64,000 bases of DNA from Bacillus_P idriensis_A (GCF_050483325.1 NZ_JBCMYF010000025.1:1-64000), one strand, 5' to 3'; positions 1 to 8,962 are shown, counted from the first letter of the stretch. Numbers and translations: made by a program. The notes: generated by a model not told the origin, from the sequence alone.

Positions 1-56
1 CCGAGGGGCTAGGAGGTGGAGCTAGACATCGAAGCGCAAAATTTTATACTTTCTTT
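1..56 (+). repeat. Interspersed element copy R1 (right part, cut by window edge)
   Basis: This is the right-hand portion of the repeat family seen about ten times in the window. It shows the shared core CCGAGG-GGCTAGGAGG, then GGAGCTAGACATCGAAGCGC and the AT-rich end TTTTATACTTTCTT. The left half lies outside the window. Confidence 0.85.
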
Positions 57-62
57 TCTCAT

Positions 63-96
63 AAAAACAGACATCCTTACCGGATGTCTGTTTTTT
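63..96. terminator. Rho-independent terminator, bidirectional
   Basis: A 14-bp stem (AACAGACATCC paired with GGATGTCTGTT) has a 5-nt loop, an A-run on the left and a T-run on the right. It overlaps the stop codon of the DUF1499 gene and ends that transcript on the minus strand. Confidence 0.8.
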
Positions 97-472
97 CGAT
101 TCTGCACGTTTCTCTGCCGAATCGATCTCTAATTTCCTCCATGCGATTCCGATTGACGCCAAAATCGTAATAGCCGATCCTTGATGCAGACCTGAAATGT
201 ATTTTCTTTTCTCTCTGATCAAGGAAAAATTCCGCATCATCCTTAAATTTCAGGATTTTCGATTTGAACACAGCATGCAGACGATTCTCGCTTTGTTCAG
301 CAATTTCCACATGCTCCATTGAGTGAAGAGCATTTCTTAGATGGTTCATTGCGGCGCTTGGCTCACATAGAAAAGAGATCGGTTCCATTTGGTGGTAGGT
401 CGAAGTATTTACGGTTGACACACAATTTCTTTTCGACTTAGGGCATGCTTTTATAGTCATAGCATCCTTCAT
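77..472 (-). CDS. DUF1499 family protein
   Basis: The 131-residue product matches the DUF1499 pattern: an N-terminal CPxSxxNCVST stretch (residues about 7-18), HAVFKSKILKFKDDAEF in the middle and FRSASRIGYYDFGVNRNRMEEIR near the end, split here only for description. The family has no established activity and I see no catalytic motif. The ATG at 472 was chosen because AAAGGCGGGA lies about 8 nt upstream; an in-frame TTG at 505 has no ribosome-binding site. The gene is single, with a terminator immediately after it. It runs in the same direction as the lipoprotein gene behind it, with a short gap. Confidence 0.8.
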   Translation of the reverse strand: MKDAMTIKACPKSKRNCVSTVNTSTYHQMEPISFLCEPSAAMNHLRNALHSMEHVEIAEQSENRLHAVFKSKILKFKDDAEFFLDQREKKIHFRSASRIGYYDFGVNRNRMEEIRDRFGRETCRIEKTDIR

Positions 473-529
473 ATTTACATCCCGCCTTTTTCTTCTTTTT
501 CCCAATCATGGAAAAAAGAAAACCGGAGA

Positions 530-1468
530 TTATTCTCCCATGTCAGTTGGAGGCGCTGAATTGCTTTTATTCATGTATTTCTTAATTCCAATCCACAACG
601 TAAAACAGATTAAAAATAAGACGAGCAGAACAGGAAGATTTCCAGCTGTAAAGACAATTAGAGCAGAACCGGCTGCAAGCAGAGAGTTCAAGCTTTCCAT
701 GAACTGTTTTTTCGTTTTATCCCATGTATTTAAGTGTTTGTTTTCAAGTCCCGGCACAGTAACCTTGTCCTCTGAAATCTGCATCATTATCGTCGCGAAA
801 GACGTTTGGTTTTTCAAGTAATTGATTCTGCCTGTAATCTGTTCCATTTCCTCTTGAACGGCACTTAAATCAGAGGATATTTTCAGCAGATCCTCTGTTT
901 TTTGAGCATCTTTCATAAAGCTTAGAAGCCGTTCTTCTACGGCCTTTTTCGCTTTTAGTCTAGATTCAAGGTCTACATATTCCTCTGTTACATCCTGACC
1001 TGTGACCGTCTGGTGATTCACTTTTACGCTTCCCTTTTCAACCGTTTTTAAGAAGCTCTGGAATTTATCCTGCGGCACCTTGACTGTCAGTGATCCTTCT
1101 TTCGGCATTTCATCCTCGTTTGTATATGTATTTGATTCAATGACATATCCCCCTAATGAGGCAATCGTATTTTGAAAAGAAGAAACGGCTTCATTAAAGT
1201 TTTTCACTCTAATAGACAAATCAGCCGTATAAATGACTTTGCGGTTTTCAGGTGCTGAAGGGACCGCTTTGTTTTCAGGAGAAGCTATTTCTGACTTGTC
1301 AGCCTGATCCCCATCTGAATTCATAGTCATACCAGAGTCTGCCATCTCTTTAGCGGATTCCCCGCCTGAGCTGCCCTCCCTTTTATCTGACTTGCTTTCT
1401 GAACTGCTGCACGCTGCAGTAAAAAATACGAGAAATAAGATAACAATGAACGTTCCGGCCTTTTTCAT
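530..1468 (-). CDS. DUF4349 family lipoprotein
   Basis: The 312-residue product begins with a lipoprotein signal peptide (hydrophobic IVILFLVFFTAAC, lipobox Cys near residue 20). A Ser/Lys/Glu-rich linker follows. The DUF4349 domain (about residues 75-270) has the hallmark ADLSIRVKNFNEAVSSF start, a YVDLESRLKAKKAVEERLL coiled-coil segment, and a C-terminal membrane helix (about 270-295). It is therefore anchored by lipid outside and by a helix. Function is unknown; proteins with this domain are putative envelope proteins. ATG 1468 is preferred because AGGGGAG sits 10 nt upstream, whereas GTG 1477 would overlap it. Confidence 0.85.
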   Translation of the reverse strand: MKKAGTFIVILFLVFFTAACSSSESKSDKREGSSGGESAKEMADSGMTMNSDGDQADKSEIASPENKAVPSAPENRKVIYTADLSIRVKNFNEAVSSFQNTIASLGGYVIESNTYTNEDEMPKEGSLTVKVPQDKFQSFLKTVEKGSVKVNHQTVTGQDVTEEYVDLESRLKAKKAVEERLLSFMKDAQKTEDLLKISSDLSAVQEEMEQITGRINYLKNQTSFATIMMQISEDKVTVPGLENKHLNTWDKTKKQFMESLNSLLAAGSALIVFTAGNLPVLLVLFLICFTLWIGIKKYMNKSNSAPPTDMGE

Positions 1469-1537
1469 ATTCAACACACTCCCCTATAATTTAAACGATT
1501 AGACGAGAGCGTTTTCCATTTGGTTACATCTTTAGCA

Positions 1538-2089
1538 TTATTTTGTTTTTCTGATTTTTTCAAAAGGAAAGAACACAAATTCTGCTTTTCCGGCAATACG
1601 GTTCTTTGAAATGAATCCAAGCCCATTTCTCGAATCCATGCTGTTAGTCCGGTTATCCCCCATGACAAATACGTCATGTTTCGGAACAGTGACAGGTTCA
1701 AAATCTTCCATTAAATACATCCCGAGTTTCTCTGCCTTCTTTTCATTTGAAAGCAAATACGGCTCCTGAAGCTGCTTTCCATTTATTTTCAGCTTATGAC
1801 CTTTAACCTCAACTGTATCACCGGGCAGCCCAATGACCCTTTTCACATAATGAACATCCTTTTCATCGCCATCTATGATGACGATATCTCCCCGCTTGAC
1901 ATCACCGATCATGAAACTTGATTTGCTCACAAACAGGCGATCACCATCATGGAGAGTCGGGTCCATCGATGATCCTTCAACTAAATATGGTTCAAAGAGA
2001 AATAGACGGATGATCAAAGCCAGTCCCACTGCAAGCAAAACCGCTTTGCCCCATTCCGCTAATAAGTGAGACTTTCGTTTTTTTGACAT
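1538..2089 (-). CDS. sipT: Type I signal peptidase (SipT/SipS type)
   Basis: Membrane-bound serine protease of 183 residues that removes signal peptides from Sec and Tat secreted proteins on the outer face of the membrane. A single N-terminal membrane helix (about 14-32) precedes the catalytic Ser in EGSSMDPTLHDGDRLF (about residue 41) and the general-base Lys in VKRVIGLPGDTVEV (about residue 81). The later signature GDNRTNSMDSRNGLG is also present. Length equals the small Gram-positive type. The name follows synteny: in B. subtilis sipT lies a few genes from yknWXYZ, as here. Redundant paralogues elsewhere in the genome are usual. Confidence 0.92.
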   Translation of the reverse strand: MSKKRKSHLLAEWGKAVLLAVGLALIIRLFLFEPYLVEGSSMDPTLHDGDRLFVSKSSFMIGDVKRGDIVIIDGDEKDVHYVKRVIGLPGDTVEVKGHKLKINGKQLQEPYLLSNEKKAEKLGMYLMEDFEPVTVPKHDVFVMGDNRTNSMDSRNGLGFISKNRIAGKAEFVFFPFEKIRKTK

Positions 2090-2296
2090 ATCAGATCCCT
2101 CGTTTGCCGGAAATTTTTCTCCTTAAATAGTTAACCGCAGACGATTCAAAACCCTTTTTCCACACGCAAAAAAGATAACAATACATGTCTCTGCCGTTTT
2201 TTCAATTTATTGCAGCTTAGAAGAAATTATGAACAATAAATCTCCCTCGCCTGAATACACTTAATGGACAAGGAATCGAAAGGCAGATGAATCGGG

Positions 2297-2935
2297 ATGG
2301 AAACCTTATTTTTTATCGTGAAGCCAATTGTGCTTGGCATAAGTCTTGCCGCCCCAATAGGTCCGATTAAATTAGAGATGATCAAGAGGGGGATCATGGG
2401 GGGATTTTGGCCAGCGATGCTTGTTGGAATCGGCGCCATAACAGTTGATATGCTCTTAATGTTCGGCATCTTCCTGGGTCTTGTGACTTTTCTTGAGAGC
2501 ACGCTGTTTTCTGCAATTTTAAGTGCAGTGGGAAGCTATCTTTTAGCAAAGCTCGGCATTGGCAGCATTCTCCGCTCGCTGTCTGCAGAAAAAATGATCG
2601 AGTCAGATGATGGAAAAAAGAGCGGTGTGGGATCTTATTGGACTGGCTTTTTCATTGCTCTCGGCAACCCGTTTATTTTCATATTTTGGCTCGGGGTTTA
2701 TGGCTCAGCGCTGACAAGCCTTGGCCCGCATCATACGTTTCTCTATTTGCTGATCTACAGTTTGCTGATCATAGGGGGTGTCGCTCTATGGAATTTAAAT
2801 ATCGCCCTGACAGTCCATTTTATCCGGGATTTTATTAAAGATAAAATGCTGAAAGCCATCACCTTCGCTGCAGGTGTTATCTTGCTTTGTTTTAGTATAA
2901 AATTATTCATTCAATTAGTTGGATATATTACGTGA
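2297..2935 (+). CDS. LysE/RhtB family amino acid exporter
   Basis: The 212-residue protein has about six membrane helices and the family's N-terminal signature, ISLAAPIGPIKLEMIKRGI, followed by GFWPAMLVGIGAITVDMLLM. A second conserved segment, FFIALGNPFIFIFWLGVYGS, lies at about 115-135. Members export amino acids or small metabolites; the substrate cannot be read from sequence. It is divergent from sipT, and its 3' end overlaps the convergent AGCS symporter gene by 21 bp. The ribosome-binding site (AAAGG about 13 nt upstream) is weak, so the start is slightly uncertain. Confidence 0.85.
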   Translation: METLFFIVKPIVLGISLAAPIGPIKLEMIKRGIMGGFWPAMLVGIGAITVDMLLMFGIFLGLVTFLESTLFSAILSAVGSYLLAKLGIGSILRSLSAEKMIESDDGKKSGVGSYWTGFFIALGNPFIFIFWLGVYGSALTSLGPHHTFLYLLIYSLLIIGGVALWNLNIALTVHFIRDFIKDKMLKAITFAAGVILLCFSIKLFIQLVGYIT

Positions 2936-4255
2936 ATGCTCGAGCAGGGCTTTTTTGACAGCCGGACTCAGTTTTAGGAGAGCCAGAATATTGGGTATGA
3001 CAATCAATATAAGGAAGAAATCAAGCAGAGTCCAGACAAGCTTTACACTGCATACAGCCCCGGCAAGAATCGCTGATAAATAGAAGATGCGGACGGCAAA
3101 CATTTTTGTTTTAGGTCTTAGAAATTCCATTTGTTTTTCGCCGTAATAGATCATGATCATAATTGTCGAAAGAACAAATAAGGTAAGGAAAAAAGAAAGC
3201 ACGTGTGCCGCTGCCCTTTCAGGAATCAGCGTTGCAAAGGCATATGCAACCAGGGAAGATGCCTCCTGCCCGCTATGCTCATTCCAAACCCCGGAGCAAA
3301 GAACTGTCAGTCCAGTAAGAGTACAAATGACAAGAGTATCCACGATGACTGCAAGCATACCCCAATAGGCTTGTAAGAGCGGTTTTTTTACATCTGCAGC
3401 AGAGTGTGCGATAGCCGATGTGCCAAGCCCCGCTTCACTTGAATAAAGACCTCTCGATAACCCCCATCTCAGAGTACTTGCAATGGCAGCACCAGGGAAT
3501 AGCCCAAGTGCCGCTGATGGAGTAAACGCATGGAGAATAATTTCTTTGAAAATTGCCGGCAGCACAGCTGTATGACTTAAAATGACCCAAAAGGTTGCTG
3601 CTATGTAAAGTCCAACCATTGAAGGCACGATAAAACTCATGACCCGGCTGATTCGTTTCATTCCGCCAAAGATAACGAGAGCGGTTACTATCATTAAAGC
3701 CACACCTGTTAACAGTTTTGGCATCCCTGCTGAATACTTCAAGGATACGGAAACGGCATTTGACTGCACCATAATACTTACAAATAATTGAAGAAACAAA
3801 ATCAGGGCATAGCCAAAAGCAAGCTTCTTCCACATCAGCCCATTTCTCATATAATAAGCTGGTCCGCCCACCCATTCACCTGATTGGTTTTTCTCTTTAT
3901 ACATTTGGCCGAGCATGATTTCAGTAATCATCGTTGCCATCCCGAACAATGCCACAATCCACATCCAAAAAAGCACTCCCGGACCGCCGAAATAAATGGC
4001 AAGAGGAATTCCGATAATATTATTTGCACCGATTGTACCGCCGAGTGCGGAGGAGAATGCTGCAAAAGGTGTAATTTGCCCCTTCGTTTTATTCTTTGTG
4101 AAAACAGATCCGATCGTTTCTTTAAGCATCTCACGCAAAATACGGAATTGAATAAACCTTAATCGAATCGTTAAAAAAAGGCCGCCGCCCAGCAAAACAA
4201 TAATCATAGGATAGCCCCAAAGCCATTCACACACTCTTATAAACAAAGCAACCAC
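2915..4255 (-). CDS. AGCS family amino acid (alanine/glycine):cation symporter
   Basis: An integral membrane transporter of 446 residues with about eleven helices. The AGCS hallmarks are visible: FAAFSSALGGTIGANNIIGIPLAI (about 65-88, split here as a motif region), GPGVLFWMWIVALFGMAT, EWVGGPAYYMRNG and GLYSSEAGLGTSAIAHSAA. It imports small neutral amino acids with Na+ or H+. The start is GTG with a strong AAGGAG 6 nt upstream. It lies alone, convergent with the LysE-type exporter, so one importer and one exporter of amino acids share a 3' overlap. Confidence 0.88.
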   Translation of the reverse strand: MVALFIRVCEWLWGYPMIIVLLGGGLFLTIRLRFIQFRILREMLKETIGSVFTKNKTKGQITPFAAFSSALGGTIGANNIIGIPLAIYFGGPGVLFWMWIVALFGMATMITEIMLGQMYKEKNQSGEWVGGPAYYMRNGLMWKKLAFGYALILFLQLFVSIMVQSNAVSVSLKYSAGMPKLLTGVALMIVTALVIFGGMKRISRVMSFIVPSMVGLYIAATFWVILSHTAVLPAIFKEIILHAFTPSAALGLFPGAAIASTLRWGLSRGLYSSEAGLGTSAIAHSAADVKKPLLQAYWGMLAVIVDTLVICTLTGLTVLCSGVWNEHSGQEASSLVAYAFATLIPERAAAHVLSFFLTLFVLSTIMIMIYYGEKQMEFLRPKTKMFAVRIFYLSAILAGAVCSVKLVWTLLDFFLILIVIPNILALLKLSPAVKKALLEHSRNISN

Positions 4256-4323
4256 ACTCTTCTCCTTAAACTTAACACTTTGAATAGTTTGTACTTCAAG
4301 AAGTTATTCCATGTTAAAGCAAT

Positions 4324-4362
4324 AAAAAAAGAGGATTCATCTAAACGATGATCCTCTTTTTT
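4324..4362 (-). terminator. Terminator of the DUF218 gene
   Basis: AAAAAAAGAGGAT pairs with ATCCTCTTTTTT across a 14-nt loop. It sits directly after the minus-strand DUF218 gene, and both sides carry homopolymer runs. Confidence 0.75.
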
Positions 4363-4365
4363 CTC

Positions 4366-4977
4366 TTATTTTTCGAATGGTGCTGTAACCAGGTAACTTG
4401 CATAAAAAAGCACTTCTTTTGTATACACAGGCAATTTCGTTTCCCATGTTTGATATGCTGAAGTCGTAGTTGGTGAAGAATAAGCATTCATTCCAAGCTG
4501 TTTTGCAAGAAGGAAAGAACGCTTCATATGATATGGATCGCTTACGATCGTGTAAGAATTCAATCCTGCTTTTTTCCCTGCTTCATATGCGTTCTTCAAA
4601 TTATCTTCTGTCAGTCTTGAGCTTGTCTCAAGTAAAATATCAGATTCTTTTACACCGTGCTTGACCGCGTAGTTTTTTCCGACAACCGCTTCAGGCAAAT
4701 CCGTTTTGATCGCTTTGCCTCCTGTAAAAATAATTTTATCAACATTTTCCTCTTTATATAGCTTGATTGCATGGTTGATCCTTTCTTTAAAGACTGGTGA
4801 AGGATCCTCTCCCCATGCAGCAGCTCCGAGCACTATCGCTGCATCAGTCTTAACGGTTTCGTGCTTATTGCCGAAATGCCAGATGCTGACCGAAGAATAA
4901 ACCATCAGCAATAGAACGGCAAGCATCGCCAATTTAAAAAGTAATGCGGCAATCTTTCCAAATTTCATTGTAATCAT
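4366..4977 (-). CDS. YdcF/SanA-like DUF218 membrane protein
   Basis: About 203 residues. One N-terminal membrane helix (about 8-28) is followed by the DUF218 domain: TDAAIVLGAAAWGEDPSPVF, DKIIFTGGKA, SRLTEDNLKNAYEAG and SYTIVSDPYHMKRSFLLAKQLGM. Members are extracytoplasmic and have been tied to envelope barrier function and SAM-related folds; the biochemical reaction is unclear. I start at ATG 4977 (or 4968); the longer in-frame extension to 5040 would overlap a small plus-strand ORF and has no clear ribosome-binding site. Confidence 0.8.
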   Translation of the reverse strand: MITMKFGKIAALLFKLAMLAVLLLMVYSSVSIWHFGNKHETVKTDAAIVLGAAAWGEDPSPVFKERINHAIKLYKEENVDKIIFTGGKAIKTDLPEAVVGKNYAVKHGVKESDILLETSSRLTEDNLKNAYEAGKKAGLNSYTIVSDPYHMKRSFLLAKQLGMNAYSSPTTTSAYQTWETKLPVYTKEVLFYASYLVTAPFEK

Positions 4978-5031
4978 TCCAATCTCATCTGCACGTGAAA
5001 TACCTATACCCTTTTTACCATCATCACCAGC

Positions 5032-5169
5032 ATGGGGCAAGAGTTTTTTTATGACAAATACGGAATAAGCCGTTCAGCCGGCTTTTCTCAGGTTTATGGT
5101 CCTGCCTCCAATTACATCTACCTGCAGTCTGAGAAATCCTGTTTCATGTGTGCGGGATTTGGATATTAA
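5032..5169 (+). CDS. Possible 45-aa Cys- and aromatic-rich small protein
   Basis: An ATG-initiated frame divergent from the DUF218 gene encodes 45 residues starting MGQEFFYDKYGISRSAG and ending CFMCAGFGY. It is rich in Tyr, Phe and Gly with a CxxC pair at the C-terminus, and codon choice resembles neighbouring genes. There is no convincing ribosome-binding site before the ATG, so it may be a real small gene, a remnant, or chance. I do not recognise a family. Confidence 0.35.
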   Translation: MGQEFFYDKYGISRSAGFSQVYGPASNYIYLQSEKSCFMCAGFGY

Positions 5170-5178
5170 AATGATCAC

Positions 5179-5210
5179 AAAAAAATAAGCTCATCTAAAT
5201 AGATGAGCTT
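5179..5210 (-). terminator. Terminator of the yknWXYZ operon
   Basis: AAGCTCATCTA and TAGATGAGCTT form a perfect 11-bp stem with a 2-nt apex spacer. A run of seven A on the left becomes the U-run of the minus-strand transcript, just after yknZ. Confidence 0.85.
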
Positions 5211-5219
5211 GCCTAATCC

Positions 5220-6413
5220 TTATTCATAACGAAGTGCATCAATCGGATCTAGTCTTGCTGCTTTGTTTGCCGGCAGCATCCCAAAAATCACGCCGATGAT
5301 CATGGAGAATCCGAGACCTCCGAGTACTACCTGCCAGGAAACAAGCGATGGCCAGCCCGCAAAAACGGAGACAAGCGACGCCCCTCCCGCTCCAAGCAGA
5401 ATCCCGATGATTCCTCCAATCAATGTCAGAGTAATAGACTCAATTAAAAATTGAGTGAGTATTTGTCTTTTCGTCGCGCCAAGCGCTTTTCTGATGCCGA
5501 TTTCCCTGGTTCTTTCCGTGACGGAAACAAGCATGATATTCATAACACCGATGCCGCCGACAAAAAGCGAAATTCCTGCAATCGACCCGATGATTAATGT
5601 CATGATTCTTGTTACCTGTCCAATCCCTTCAGCGATTTCTTCCATATTGAAGACTTGATAGGAATCCTCTTTATCATGCTTTTGATTCAATAGCGCGGTT
5701 GCTTTTTTTCCTGCTTCCTGAAGTTCTTCTGCACTTTCTGCCTGAAGAGTTACCTGATTAAAATCAGATTTGCCGAATGAAGCACGATAGGTATTAGAAG
5801 GCAGGTAAATTTCCATGGAGCCAAAAGAAAAAAGACCTGTCGGCTTTTCAAGCACGCCGACAATTTCAAACGGCTGTCCATTTACCCAGATTATTTCACC
5901 AATCGGATTTGTCTCTTTAAATAACTCCTTTTTCGTCTCCTGACTAATGACGGAAGCACGGCGGCCGCCGATAAAATCACCTTCAACAAGATTTCTGCCA
6001 GACTCAATTTTCAGTTCGTTCACTTCAATGTATGCCTGATTAATTCCAAGAATGGACGTATCCACTGTCTCCTCCATGTACCTGGCAGGCATAAACTCCG
6101 AGCTTGAGGCCACTACTTTAGAGACTTCAGGGATACCTGATAAATCATCAATATCCGACTGAGTAAAAGCTGTTTCCATATAAGCATTGGGATTTGACTG
6201 CATTTCTTCTTCACTTGGCTGGTAAAACACTTCAATCGTATTGCTTGAACCGGTAAACTGCGATTTCAGCATTTGCTCTCCGCCCTGACCGATGGCCACA
6301 ACAAGAATGACAGATGCAACACCAATAATGATTCCAAGCATTGTTAAAATAGACCTGAGCTTATGAGCGAGAACAGAAGCAAACGCCATCCTTAAGTTTT
6401 CCATTAGGCTCAT
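5220..6413 (-). CDS. yknZ: ABC transporter permease, MacB/FtsX type (YknZ)
   Basis: The 397-residue permease has the MacB topology: an N-terminal helix (about 20-42, SILTMLGIIIGVASVILVV), a large extracytoplasmic domain (about 50-270) and three C-terminal helices ending with the conserved PANKAARLDPIDALRYE. The motif RTREIGIRKALGATKRQIL is diagnostic of FtsX-domain permeases. With YknY (ATPase), YknX (membrane fusion) and YknW it forms an efflux-type complex; in B. subtilis the complex protects against the SdpC toxin. ATG 6413 overlaps the yknY stop (ATGA) and has AAAGGAG upstream. The gene closes the operon before a terminator. Confidence 0.93.
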   Translation of the reverse strand: MSLMENLRMAFASVLAHKLRSILTMLGIIIGVASVILVVAIGQGGEQMLKSQFTGSSNTIEVFYQPSEEEMQSNPNAYMETAFTQSDIDDLSGIPEVSKVVASSSEFMPARYMEETVDTSILGINQAYIEVNELKIESGRNLVEGDFIGGRRASVISQETKKELFKETNPIGEIIWVNGQPFEIVGVLEKPTGLFSFGSMEIYLPSNTYRASFGKSDFNQVTLQAESAEELQEAGKKATALLNQKHDKEDSYQVFNMEEIAEGIGQVTRIMTLIIGSIAGISLFVGGIGVMNIMLVSVTERTREIGIRKALGATKRQILTQFLIESITLTLIGGIIGILLGAGGASLVSVFAGWPSLVSWQVVLGGLGFSMIIGVIFGMLPANKAARLDPIDALRYE

Positions 6414-7096
6414 GCGTTTCTCCTTTCTGCCCCGGCAGATTGGATTTCCCCGTCTCTTACCATGATGATGCGCTTCGTGCAGTCTGCTACTTCCTGTTCA
6501 TGTGTGACAATGATCACTGTTGTCCCCTCAAGATTAAGAGCTGCAAATTGCTCCATAATGGAGACGCTTGTCTTTGTATCCAGAGCACCTGTCGGCTCAT
6601 CTGCAAGGATGAGCCGCGGCTTATTCACGATGGAACGGGCTATGGCTACACGCTGTTTTTGCCCGCCTGAAAGCTCATTCGGGAGATGGTTCATTCTGTC
6701 TGCAAGCCCGACTTTCTCAAGCGACAGCATTGCCCGTTCTTCCCGCTCTTTTTTCTTTACTCCTGCATAGATCATTGGCAGCTCTACATTTTTCAAGGCA
6801 GTCAGTCTCGGCAGCAGCTGAAACTGCTGAAAGACAAAACCGATGGAGAGGTTCCTCACTTTAGCGAGATCTGTATCCTGATAGGCGGCAACGTCTTCTC
6901 CGTCCAGAAAATAATGTCCGTTTGTCGGACGGTCCAAACATCCGATAATATTCATTAACGTGGACTTCCCCGAACCTGATGGTCCCATTATGGAAATAAA
7001 TTCGCCTTCTTCAATGGATAAATGGATGTTTTTTAAAACGTCGAATGATTCTTTTCCGACCTTGTAGCTTTTCGTAATGCCGGAAAGCTGGATCAT
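6410..7096 (-). CDS. yknY: ABC transporter ATP-binding protein (YknY)
   Basis: The 228-residue ATPase has Walker A GPSGSGKST (about 38-46), the Q-loop in FVFQQFQLLPRLTALKNVELP, the signature LSGGQKQRVAIAR (about 141), and Walker B LILADEPTGALD with its catalytic Glu. It is the LolD/MacB-type family. It powers the MacB-like permease encoded immediately downstream. Both ends overlap the neighbours by 4 nt (ATGA), indicating translational coupling within yknWXYZ. Confidence 0.95.
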   Translation of the reverse strand: MIQLSGITKSYKVGKESFDVLKNIHLSIEEGEFISIMGPSGSGKSTLMNIIGCLDRPTNGHYFLDGEDVAAYQDTDLAKVRNLSIGFVFQQFQLLPRLTALKNVELPMIYAGVKKKEREERAMLSLEKVGLADRMNHLPNELSGGQKQRVAIARSIVNKPRLILADEPTGALDTKTSVSIMEQFAALNLEGTTVIIVTHEQEVADCTKRIIMVRDGEIQSAGAERRNA

Positions 7097-8220
7097 TTCA
7101 CTGTCACTTCCATCCCGCTCTGAAGATCGTCTTTCGGCCTTGAAACAATCTCATCATTTGCTGTTAATCCATCTTTAACTTCCATATAGTCGGAAGAAGC
7201 TGAGCCAATTACTATCATCTTTTTCTTTGTTTTGCCGCCTTGAACGGTATAGACAAAATAGTCTTCGCCATCCTGTTTTACAGCATCAACAGGTACCGTC
7301 TGCACACTGCGCTTTTCCGTTTCAATTTCCATGATCAGTTTAAAGCCGGGTTTTGCCTTCATTTCGCTGCCTTCAATGGATACTTCTACCGGATATTGGA
7401 CAGCCGCATTTTCAGAACCCATTGAACTTGGCGCCGCTTCAGGAAGAAGACCTATTTTGCTGACTTTCCCTTTCCACTTTGTGTCAGGAACAACATCCGA
7501 ACTTAAGGAAACAGGCTGTCCGTCTGCCACTTTTAAAGAATCATATTCAGACAAAACGCCGCTGACAATAAATTGATCTGTTTTTGCAATATGTATAACT
7601 GCTTTTATACCGCCCTGTTCAGCTGCTTGTTCAGGATTATCATCAATTGTCATGACAGTCCCTTCCATGCCGCTTTTCACTTCTAGAGCATTAAGCTGTT
7701 TCTCAATCGTTTCTTTTTGCAGCAGAAGCTGGCGAAGTTCGATATCAGCCATCTTTTTCTCCATTTTCAGCTGATCCCGCTCTGCATCGATTGTTTTTTC
7801 AGCTTCCTCTTCTCCAGCTTGTTTGCTTAGATCTTTTTCTTTATCGTTGAGATCGTCAAGCTGATTTTCAAGCTGATTGATTTTAAGATAACCAGATTCA
7901 ATGGAAAGAGCATTTTGTTCTTTTTCTAGTGAAAACTGCTGATTTTCATAGCGGAGGAGGGGAGTTCCCTCTTTCACGGCATCTCCCTCTTTTACTAGAA
8001 TTTCAACAATATCTCCTTTTTCCGGATCTTGATAAATATACTGTTCGTATTGGAATTTCAATGTACCCGGGACCATCACATTCGAAGCAATTTCCCGCTT
8101 GGAAAGCTTCACTGTTTGGATGGTTACTTCCTCTTCGCTCATCGCACGATAGACGTTTACACCAACGAGCAAAGCGATGATTGAAACGACACCGATTGAT
8201 ATCCAGACTTTTTTCTTCAT
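7093..8220 (-). CDS. yknX: Membrane fusion/adaptor protein (YknX)
   Basis: The 375-residue HlyD/RND-type adaptor has an N-terminal anchor helix (about 5-25), a lipoyl/barrel half near 60-90 (DIVEILVKEGDAVKEGTPLLRYE), a long coiled coil (about 95-175, Gln/Glu/Leu-rich) and a return barrel half with VKSGMEGTVMTIDD. It links the YknY/YknZ transporter to the outer face of the membrane. It overlaps yknW by 4 nt and yknY by 4 nt. Confidence 0.93.
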   Translation of the reverse strand: MKKKVWISIGVVSIIALLVGVNVYRAMSEEEVTIQTVKLSKREIASNVMVPGTLKFQYEQYIYQDPEKGDIVEILVKEGDAVKEGTPLLRYENQQFSLEKEQNALSIESGYLKINQLENQLDDLNDKEKDLSKQAGEEEAEKTIDAERDQLKMEKKMADIELRQLLLQKETIEKQLNALEVKSGMEGTVMTIDDNPEQAAEQGGIKAVIHIAKTDQFIVSGVLSEYDSLKVADGQPVSLSSDVVPDTKWKGKVSKIGLLPEAAPSSMGSENAAVQYPVEVSIEGSEMKAKPGFKLIMEIETEKRSVQTVPVDAVKQDGEDYFVYTVQGGKTKKKMIVIGSASSDYMEVKDGLTANDEIVSRPKDDLQSGMEVTVK

Positions 8221-8924
8221 GCTGCTGGGAACATCCCTTCAAGAACGCCGCCTGCAGTTGCAAGCACTGCACCGATGACGAAGAAAACGATCGCAATTGT
8301 CCAGGCTGCCGCTTTTGATAAACCTGCAACGCGCTGAAGTCCGATTGCCGTCAGCACCGTTCCCCAAATTGTGAAAACTTCAAACGTCATGAGCAGGCCG
8401 CCAAGGCCGCCTTCAGCACCGGCAATGCTGTTCAAACTTGTGTATGGATTGACATAATTTTCTTCTTTTACTAAAAAGGCAATAAGTCCGTTTAAAAGCG
8501 TTCCAATCGATGTGACAAATGCAATGTAAATCGTCATAGAAAGAATGTGTTTAAATTTAACCGCAGAACCAACCATTTTCGTAATCGCAAGTGTGATGGC
8601 AGCCATAATAATAAGAACGATAATACTGCCAATACCTCCTGCAACAATTCCGACAACGCCCATAACAGTGCTGAACATAGCTGCCTCTTCAGCACTCATG
8701 CCAAGCTCTGATGATAAATCCCCCGTCAATTCAGGACTATTAGCTAACGATAAAAACGTGCCTGCTACAAGAAAGAATGTGACCAGCAGAAAACCAGCGA
8801 GAACCTTTGGTTTTTGACGAATCCGGTCAAACTGCTCTCCCGGGTTCATGATCATACCGAATAAAGACGGTTTGGGCGATTCTGGTGCGTTTCCCTCAAC
8901 TGCAGGATTTGTTTGCTGTTCCAT
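8217..8924 (-). CDS. yknW: YIP1-family membrane protein (YknW)
   Basis: The 235-residue protein has five membrane helices after a Pro-rich cytosolic start; the Yip1 domain begins at FGMIMNPGEQFDRIRQKPKV. In B. subtilis YknW is required for assembly or function of the YknXYZ transporter. ATG 8924 is favoured: GGAGGT lies 8 nt upstream, while the in-frame TTG at 8930 is only 2 nt away. It is the first gene of the operon and lies behind the sigma-W promoter at 8963-8988. Confidence 0.9.
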   Translation of the reverse strand: MEQQTNPAVEGNAPESPKPSLFGMIMNPGEQFDRIRQKPKVLAGFLLVTFFLVAGTFLSLANSPELTGDLSSELGMSAEEAAMFSTVMGVVGIVAGGIGSIIVLIIMAAITLAITKMVGSAVKFKHILSMTIYIAFVTSIGTLLNGLIAFLVKEENYVNPYTSLNSIAGAEGGLGGLLMTFEVFTIWGTVLTAIGLQRVAGLSKAAAWTIAIVFFVIGAVLATAGGVLEGMFPAA

Positions 8925-8962
8925 ATCCAATTACCTCCAATTTTTATGTATTCTGTTAGTAA

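Noticed and set aside
3435..3875. 146-codon frame inside the AGCS transporter gene
   Set aside because: Same strand but another frame of a clear transporter gene; composition is Cys- and aromatic-rich as typical for shadow frames.
4978..5040. N-terminal extension of the DUF218 protein to 5040
   Set aside because: It has no ribosome-binding site and the added residues are hydrophilic, ahead of a normal N-terminal anchor helix.
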